Source of the DNA: Wuchereria bancrofti
Lineage: Eukaryota > Nematoda > Chromadorea > Rhabditida > Onchocercidae
Direction of reading: 5' to 3'
Length of the DNA: 64,000 bases
Assembly (NCBI GenBank): GCA_005281725.1
Contig: SSBO01000012.1
Location: forward strand, 14,607,501 to 14,671,500
Shown: positions 60,501-64,000 of the stretch, one piece after another
Position numbering within the stretch: the first letter of the stretch is position 1
How the letters are laid out: every line of letters begins with the position of its first letter
Notes under the pieces: generated by a model
The model's input: only the letters and a program-made list of their open reading frames with translations
What the model was told of the DNA's origin: nothing
The model's database searches: none
Program-made: the position numbers and the translations under genes

Positions 60501-63367
60501 TCGAAAGTAAGTGATTCAAAAGGAAATAAACACAGGAAAATAAGCATAAGACGATAGTATCCGCAAACGATAATCCCCGTACACTCTGAGAAGTATTCGG
60601 GACGGGGAAAATTCAGGCGGGATCTGGTGGGAATGATGATGATCGAGTTTTATCAAGGGTAGAAATCTCTCATCAGACGACCGACGACATCATATAATGA
60701 TGACACGGCTGTATACTAGTTGTGTAATGCCATTCATTATGCAACCACATTAGGGCATGCATATAAAACATAAACAATATATTAGATACCCATTTCATTA
60801 CCCGTATTTATAAGATAGGCAAACAATGCTTGGATAGTTAATTCTATTCAAGAATGGTTATCCCCGAGAGATGCAAATAATCCAAAAGTGTGGTATATCA
60901 TTAATTAAGGGTTAGAATAAAAAAAAGGTGTGATTCGAATAAATAAATCTCCCTATAATGTAAACAATTTTAATACCAGTATATTATAAGATGACCCGTT
61001 TACAATGACATAACCTGAATAGAAATGACCTGTCATCAAATATTTGTTTCAGTTATTAAACACGTATTAAATGAACGTAAAATACGTGGATGATATATTG
61101 AAATAGATGAAACTATGAGCAAAAGTAAAAAGTAGTATTACTTTTGTTCATATATTTCATCAGAAAAACGAAAGTTTTTTTGCTCTTTTCTATCTTTCCC
61201 AATCAAAAACACATATCACAAGAATGGTATGTCACACCTCACAAACGCATGCCCACACATACTTAAAAATATACACGCCGAAACATATATGTGTAAATAG
61301 CTTTTGGGACAATAAGTTCCAATGAAGAGCGCTTCATGTAACCTGTCACTCATACTGATTGTTATCAGCAGTTTGGGAAAGAAATATTTCTTCCAATTTG
61401 AAAATTCAAGTATCTGGAAGTTGAAAGTTCAATGGTTAAATTTAATTGACGAAGAATTCAAGTTTCAAATCAATAAAAAAAGTGGAAAAACGAAATGAAA
61501 TTGACCAGTACTTCGCTGGTATTAACACTGATTTGATATTTAATTTATGAAGAAATGAAACCTAAATTAACATTTAAATATCAAGTTTACGTTAGGTCAA
61601 ATTTAATCAAAGTTAAATTTGAGAAGGTTAATTGAGTCTAAATTTGACTCCAAAAATTATTCCAGATTAATTAAGTAAATCTCCTTTAAATAAAGTGAAT
61701 GTATACGGTTTTTCTCAAACAGAATCAATTCTTTACTGGAAAAAATTTCAAATTTAAAGATTTAGGAGATATTTTTCTTCGTGTCTGTTACTAAAATAAA
61801 AGCTATAGATAGCAGTGAATTCTTTTTTTCTTTGATTATCTGTGTAACATAGCAATAATTAAGCATCAAAAATTGTAAATTGATCGAAAATCTAAAATAT
61901 TTGAAAATTTCTGAAATTCCAAGTAACATGGCAATATTTGTTAATGCATTATCTTTATAGCATAAAACTGTCAATCTTATCCATTTGATTTGTTGTCTTC
62001 ACAACAAATTTCATTAATACTTTAACAAAAGCGATCGGCTTTACTTTGCTGATATTTCGAAATCAGATTTATGAACCTAAATCAAATGTTACACATCCGG
62101 AATTTAATGGGCAAAAGCTATTATATCATCTGATCAGTTTCTTTCCAATTTAAATTTAGTAAGAGATAACAAGATAAAGATCCAATTAATCATGCTTTAT
62201 GTGCAATGATTAATCGACCAAATCATATTTAATCTTATCCAAATTTATCTTTTACTCCCACTTTATTCCATGCAAATTAAACTTAAAAATATCGTTCATA
62301 TAGTAGAATTTTTTTTAAAGAAAGAATGAAATAAAAAGAAATTCGCCAATTACAGTAAATATTAATATTTATGCGTATAATTAATTAATTCTTCTCTTAT
62401 ACTGCTTTTTACAGCAGAAACTTCAACACATTACTTACATGATTAGTTTGGCAATGTTTGAATAAATAAATTGTTAGCCAATCAAAATTCATAGTGAACC
62501 AAAATTAATTATTACCCATTAATGTCATTCATTTGATACCATAAATAATTGAAAGTTACAGAGCAATGAGAAAATTTTATCATTGTAAACTTTGAACATT
62601 TATCAGTCAAGTAATAATTAACCTATACTAGTCGATAAAGACTTATGTTACCAAATTTTGATAATAATAATATGAGTAACAGTATAAAATAACATGTCAT
62701 TTTCATTTATGACAAGTATATGAATATATGCTAATTAATAGTTTTATAATTAATGACCTTCACGGAGGAGGTAAAATGAATCGAATCCCAACAGTAAGTC
62801 ACACGCATGAAAAAAGGAGGCAGGAGACTTCGCCGAGATTACAATCATTATGATAGATCATTATTGCGGTTAATACCTTCTGGGGGAAAGTAAAGGCGGG
62901 GAAAACCCGGGCAGAGGGAACAGAACCCCCTGTTGGTTGCATGCAATGAATTGCCTAAAACGTTATCACACATAAACAGACAAGTTTTGCGTTGAGTGAC
63001 AAGGACACCTCTTAACTTCTCACCACTAAATTACCTCATCTTGGGAAAATATTCTCCTTTGCCTGCCTTATTTTCCACCGTAATTCATGGCTTTTACCCG
63101 AAATTGTTCATCCATTTAAAATTTATTGTTTGAAAAGATCAAAAAAAGTTTGGTCAAAAAAATTATCACAGCAAATTTTTCACAATTTTGGAAAACCTTA
63201 TAAAAAGTTGACTAATTGTAGAAAATATTTTTATACAAAGAAAAAACTTTACTATTTTATAGTTTAAAGAATTATCAAATATTAGTAAACTTACATGCAT
63301 TTATGAACATTTGATGAAATTTGCATACAATATCCACCGTTACGACAAGATGCTGCATTACACCGAC
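28628..63367 (-). CDS. lin-12/glp-1: Notch receptor (LIN-12/GLP-1 type), 5' end outside window
   Basis: Cell-surface receptor for DSL ligands; after cleavage its intracellular part joins the CSL factor LAG-1 to activate transcription. Exons: 63295-63367, 58712-58818, 46107-46235, 41893-42074, 41388-41544, 40468-40590, 38796-39029, 38498-38652, 38205-38391, 37836-38128, 37394-37620, 36974-37091, 36705-36843, 36322-36550, 33566-33734, 33303-33449, 32997-33176, 32685-32922, 32213-32343, 31470-31674, 31026-31264, 30439-30771, 30032-30277, 29598-29855, 29143-29448, 28628-28816. All phases agree, giving 1663 residues after two leading bases. Order, with residues counted in this product: ~21 EGF repeats (1-815), three LNR (815-950), NOD/NODP (950-1073), transmembrane helix (~1097-1120), RAM (IWHPP, ~1134), ankyrin repeats (1221-1490), Pro/Ser/Thr-rich tail (1500-1663). 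The signal peptide and further EGF repeats must lie beyond 64000. Two stretches are duplicated by the assembly. Confidence 0.95.
29143..29448 (-). CDS. lin-12/glp-1: Notch exon: Pro/Ser/Thr-rich tail
   Basis: Low-complexity Ser/Thr/Pro/Ala sequence, including [23 protein letters not shown]-x-S matches the Fbw7/SEL-10 phosphodegron form. Confidence 0.88.
29598..29855 (-). CDS. lin-12/glp-1: Notch exon: last ankyrin repeats
   Basis: Encodes [20 protein letters not shown] and [19 protein letters not shown], then a basic stretch ([11 protein letters not shown]). Confidence 0.92.
30032..30277 (-). CDS. lin-12/glp-1: Notch exon: ankyrin repeats
   Basis: Encodes [12 protein letters not shown] ... 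EIAEMLL and [20 protein letters not shown]. The loop between them is longer than usual. Confidence 0.92.
30439..30771 (-). CDS. lin-12/glp-1: Notch exon: ankyrin repeats
   Basis: Encodes three repeats: [34 protein letters not shown] and [20 protein letters not shown]. Confidence 0.92.
31026..31264 (-). CDS. lin-12/glp-1: Notch exon: RAM-ankyrin linker
   Basis: Encodes a linker with a basic AKRSR patch and then [13 protein letters not shown], the start of the ankyrin domain. Confidence 0.88.
31470..31674 (-). CDS. lin-12/glp-1: Notch exon: transmembrane helix and RAM
   Basis: Encodes ELRELGMPL, then a 23-24-residue helix (from [11 protein letters not shown] to LIAYSVV), stop-transfer residues GRKRK and the RAM tetrapeptide I-W-H-P, which binds CSL in Notch proteins. 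Confidence 0.93.
31782..32096. repeat. Unmerged contig overlap at a single N
   Basis: Bases 31782-31938 recur at 31940-32096 around one N (31939), inside the intron between the NODP and transmembrane exons. The 157-nt copies look identical. Confidence 0.85.
32213..32343 (-). CDS. lin-12/glp-1: Notch exon: NODP domain
   Basis: Encodes [17 protein letters not shown] and [10 protein letters not shown], typical of NODP. A Cys pair (SYCRK, EECF) is preserved. Confidence 0.9.
32685..32922 (-). CDS. lin-12/glp-1: Notch exon: NOD domain and S1 site
   Basis: Encodes [20 protein letters not shown], with family-like LSQKLRG and GKPMIYSW blocks. It ends in LQRVKRQ: R-V-K-R fits the furin consensus at the place where Notch is cut at S1. 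Confidence 0.9.
32997..33176 (-). CDS. lin-12/glp-1: Notch exon: LNR2 end and LNR3
   Basis: Encodes [16 protein letters not shown] and LNR3 ([18 protein letters not shown] ... CGWDGGDC). The three LNRs form the negative regulatory region with the NOD/NODP segment. Confidence 0.92.
33303..33449 (-). CDS. lin-12/glp-1: Notch exon: LNR1 end and LNR2 start
   Basis: Encodes [18 protein letters not shown], with the Asp/Gly/Asp calcium site of a Lin-12/Notch repeat, then [19 protein letters not shown]. Confidence 0.92.
33566..33734 (-). CDS. lin-12/glp-1: Notch exon: last EGF and start of LNR1
   Basis: Encodes [17 protein letters not shown] and GFTGKNC, the last EGF. A linker with one N-glycosylation sequon (NVT) follows, then [10 protein letters not shown], the first cysteines of LNR1. 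Confidence 0.9.
33735..36321. other. lin-12/glp-1: Notch intron, nothing coding seen
   Basis: A 2.6-kb intron between the last two EGF exons. A near-perfect palindrome (AATGACCA / TGGTCATT, 35245-35261) is the only structure I noted. Confidence 0.55.
36322..36550 (-). CDS. lin-12/glp-1: Notch exon: two EGF repeats
   Basis: Encodes [46 protein letters not shown] and [17 protein letters not shown]. It ends in phase 2 before a 2.6-kb intron. Confidence 0.9.
36705..36843 (-). CDS. lin-12/glp-1: Notch exon: calcium-binding EGF
   Basis: Encodes [17 protein letters not shown] ... [14 protein letters not shown] and the start of the next EGF (DRDDCLS). Confidence 0.9.
36974..37091 (-). CDS. lin-12/glp-1: Notch exon: one EGF
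   Basis: Encodes [17 protein letters not shown] ... [16 protein letters not shown], ending at GTAAGT. Confidence 0.9.
37394..37620 (-). CDS. lin-12/glp-1: Notch exon: two canonical EGF repeats
   Basis: Encodes [15 protein letters not shown] ... [18 protein letters not shown] ... [15 protein letters not shown] is an O-glucose consensus, and CLHGGTC fits O-fucose. Confidence 0.9.
37836..38128 (-). CDS. lin-12/glp-1: Notch exon: half-EGF plus two EGF repeats
   Basis: After FHGKRC it carries only [13 protein letters not shown], the C-terminal half of an EGF, then a compact repeat ([26 protein letters not shown]) and a further EGF (LDPCKYHNC ... FYGHDC). The half repeat and the short loop resemble MEGF or laminin-type modules. 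Confidence 0.85.
38205..38391 (-). CDS. lin-12/glp-1: Notch exon: two EGF repeats
   Basis: Encodes [30 protein letters not shown], then [18 protein letters not shown] and CVCMSG. GYTDWHC has Asp where Gly is usual. The exon was found from splice phase and cysteine spacing. Confidence 0.9.
38498..38652 (-). CDS. lin-12/glp-1: Notch exon: EGF with O-glucose motif
   Basis: Encodes [18 protein letters not shown] ... [25 protein letters not shown] fits the C-x-S-x-P-C O-glucosylation consensus. Confidence 0.9.
38796..39029 (-). CDS. lin-12/glp-1: Notch exon: two EGF repeats
   Basis: Encodes [20 protein letters not shown] ... [18 protein letters not shown] ... [15 protein letters not shown] and NKDDC are calcium-binding type. 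Confidence 0.9.
39030..40467. other. lin-12/glp-1: Notch intron, nothing coding seen
   Basis: A 1.4-kb intron between EGF exons. Only chance frames occur. Confidence 0.55.
40468..40590 (-). CDS. lin-12/glp-1: Notch exon: calcium-binding EGF
   Basis: Encodes [20 protein letters not shown] ... [12 protein letters not shown]. The NGGTC motif fits an O-fucose acceptor. A truncated copy at 48558-48665 is cut by an N and a TTA microsatellite and carries Ile-to-Val. Confidence 0.9.
41388..41544 (-). CDS. lin-12/glp-1: Notch exon: EGF end plus EGF
   Basis: Encodes [17 protein letters not shown] and the next EGF ([15 protein letters not shown] ... SCECRPG). Copy at 49463-49619 with the donor changed from GTAATC to GTTATT. 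Confidence 0.9.
41893..42074 (-). CDS. lin-12/glp-1: Notch exon: two EGF halves
   Basis: Encodes [18 protein letters not shown] ... [19 protein letters not shown] ... KCINE. The DINEC signature marks a calcium-binding EGF. Identical copy at 49968-50149. Confidence 0.9.
44270..44304. repeat. Inverted repeat, 13-bp stem
   Basis: TTCAATGGTCATT (44270-44282) pairs perfectly with AATGACCATTGAA (44292-44304). The copy at 52494-52529 keeps both arms with a different loop. Confidence 0.8.
44753..45079 (+). CDS. Possible nested gene or chance ORF in a Notch intron
   Basis: Unrecognised frame of 109 codons on the opposite strand to Notch, starting [16 protein letters not shown]. The middle is acidic ([10 protein letters not shown]) and the C-terminal part is hydrophobic ([15 protein letters not shown]). 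The allelic copy starts at 52959 and keeps the same frame through two in-register three-base indels, but it stops after 58 residues (TAA 53133-53135). No splice sites or homology support it. Confidence 0.2.
   Translation: MNEANRKGFIGFIVDISHRYWAQNDEGKEDDDPSHQNVCLLLKKEDELILKFNDFPREKYFEISFNPSANYKNYISATDDQNNCNINCLISLVFLTLLKFLQEIFQSY
46107..46235 (-). CDS. lin-12/glp-1: Notch exon: EGF with FNGTLC and QIGFTG
   Basis: Encodes the end of one EGF (GFNGTLC) and most of the next ([13 protein letters not shown] ... [11 protein letters not shown]). Its copy at 54258-54386 differs by one synonymous change that I could see (ACG/ACT, Thr). Confidence 0.85.
48385..48556. repeat. (TTA)n microsatellite at a contig end
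   Basis: About 170 bp of ATT/TTA with a few ATC/GTT variants, ending at the N. Minus-strand translation gives a poly-Asn run fused to an EGF, which is an artefact. Confidence 0.95.
48558..48665 (-). pseudogene. Truncated duplicate of Notch EGF exon
   Basis: Matches 40483-40590 but is cut after GYECKC by the N at 48557, so the donor side is missing. It has CVDREQ in place of CIDREQ, consistent with an allele. Confidence 0.85.
49463..49619 (-). pseudogene. Duplicate of Notch EGF exon 41388-41544
   Basis: Protein sequence is identical. The donor is GTTATT instead of GTAATC. Assigned to the redundant haplotype copy; if the duplication were real it would be a functional exon. Confidence 0.8.
49968..50149 (-). 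pseudogene. Duplicate of Notch EGF exon 41893-42074
   Basis: Identical to the first copy, including the adjacent intron sequence. Redundant haplotype copy. Confidence 0.8.
54258..54386 (-). pseudogene. Duplicate of Notch EGF exon 46107-46235
   Basis: One synonymous difference was seen. Redundant haplotype copy. Confidence 0.8.
56536..58711. other. lin-12/glp-1: Notch intron, single-copy part
   Basis: The sequence following the duplicated block. It is purine/pyrimidine-rich in places (GA tracts near 57390-57420 and 57600-57660), with no exon seen. Confidence 0.5.
58712..58818 (-). CDS. lin-12/glp-1: Notch exon: atypical EGF
   Basis: Completes the previous EGF (GGYMGDRC) and starts one with unusual spacing, [13 protein letters not shown], where C1 and C2 are one residue apart. 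It ends in CPIG at phase 1. A copy identical in sequence lies at 59843-59949. Confidence 0.85.
59843..59949 (-). pseudogene. Duplicate of Notch exon 58712-58818
   Basis: Same exon sequence, acceptor and donor. One of the two is redundant, and I cannot tell which allele is the main one. Confidence 0.8.
60487..63294. other. lin-12/glp-1: Notch intron with two G+C-richer islands
   Basis: The 2.8-kb unique part of the intron after the first EGF exon. Two islands (about 60570-60690 and 62760-62960) are visibly richer in G+C than their surroundings and may be regulatory. The first contains GTGGGAA. Confidence 0.45.
60627..60633 (+). promoter_or_regulatory. Candidate LAG-1/CSL site
   Basis: GTGGGAA matches the core of the CSL (LAG-1) consensus RTGGGAA. 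It lies in a G+C-richer island in a 5' intron of the Notch gene itself. A heptamer is weak evidence. Confidence 0.25.
63295..63367 (-). CDS. lin-12/glp-1: Notch exon: most N-terminal EGF seen
   Basis: Follows TTAATTTTCAG. Encodes [15 protein letters not shown] to HKC, five cysteines with the last one opening the C-x-C of an EGF. It ends in phase 2 and is completed by [10 protein letters not shown] in the next exon. It begins inside an EGF, so at least one more exon lies upstream. Confidence 0.85.
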
Positions 63368-64000
63368 CTGAAAATTAAGAAATAAATTCATTACCATATT
63401 ATTTATAATTAAATGATCCCTTTGGAATGAGTAAAAAATATTCAAAAAATAAAAAAGTTATTATGTTTATTTCCCATATTTGTTTCAAATTTTTAAATGA
63501 ATTTTAATTTTCAATATTTCCAAGTATTAATTTTTTGCTCATACCTTTATTATTGTTTTTAGTATTTAATAAGTTTATTGTGTCGGTAAAGAACGACTAC
63601 AAGCATTCTTTCGCATGAATTTCATAAATANTGATATTTCGAAATCAGATAGGAACGAAGGATGAAATGAAAGAGATAGAATAAAAGAAAACGATTGTTT
63701 GATTCGGTAAGAAGATAGTCAAAATAGAAAATCGGATTAAGGATATTGTTAACTGACAGTAAATTATGTGACCATCCATCAGTAAAACAAAAGGTCAAGG
63801 TATAGTAGCTTAGTACTACACCACTATTATGTTTAACATCGATATGTATAGACAGCTTAATGAACCGTAAATCAGATGTTACGCATCTGGAATCAAAGGT
63901 TATTTTAATGAGCAAAAGTCATCATATCATCTGATCAGTTTTTTCCAGTCCAAATTTAGTAAGAGATAGCATAAGATAAAATGAAAAGAATTTTTGAGTA
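63368..64000. other. Upstream Notch intron and start of another redundant contig
   Basis: No exon or signal peptide is visible. After the N at 63632 the sequence matches intron sequence at 62048-62180 with SNPs and an added ~190 bp, so from there the scaffold probably repeats the locus again. Confidence 0.6.

Overview
The window looks like strongly A+T-rich nuclear DNA of a nematode. Introns are numerous and end in TTTTCAG-type acceptors. The two recognisable genes are a LIN-12/GLP-1-type Notch receptor and a GFI1/PAG-3 zinc-finger factor. The base composition and the nematode-type secreted protein suggest a clade III (filarial-like) worm, but the species is an inference. I saw no bacterial, Wolbachia, CRISPR or tRNA sequence.

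Layout. Bases 40-3780 (+) hold a multi-exon lysine/serine-rich coding region with several in-frame stops and frame breaks; it is a pseudogene or an error-laden model. Bases 3781-8989 show no supported gene. Bases 8990-13225 (-), perhaps reaching 13662, encode a five-finger C2H2 protein, the pag-3/GFI1 orthologue. Bases 13663-20814 are intergenic and contain a ~490-bp (GAAAT)n satellite. Bases 20815-23683 (-) encode a secreted cysteine-containing protein in about five exons. Bases 23684-28627 are intergenic. Bases 28628-63367 (-) encode a Notch receptor whose 5' end lies beyond the window.

Notch. I could join 26 exons by hand. Every splice phase matches and the open frame is 1664 codons including the stop. 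It encodes about 21 EGF-like repeats, three LNR modules, a NOD/NODP heterodimerisation domain with an RVKR furin-type site, one transmembrane helix, a RAM motif, about six or seven ankyrin repeats, and a Pro/Ser/Thr-rich tail with a TPPNS degron-like motif. C. elegans LIN-12 and GLP-1 have 13 and 10 EGF repeats, so this receptor is closer in size to arthropod and vertebrate Notch.

Assembly. There are six N-marked joins (1416, 11237, 31939, 48557, 59356, 63632). At five of them the sequence before the N is repeated after it, and the sixth is followed by a diverged copy of a nearby intron stretch. The largest case repeats ~8 kb of Notch (40483-48380 against 48558-56535), including four EGF exons, with SNPs and indels. 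This looks like unmerged haplotype contigs rather than gene expansion. The true locus is probably ~9 kb shorter, and the redundant exons (48558-48665, 49463-49619, 49968-50149, 54258-54386, and one of 58712-58818 / 59843-59949) should not be added to the protein.
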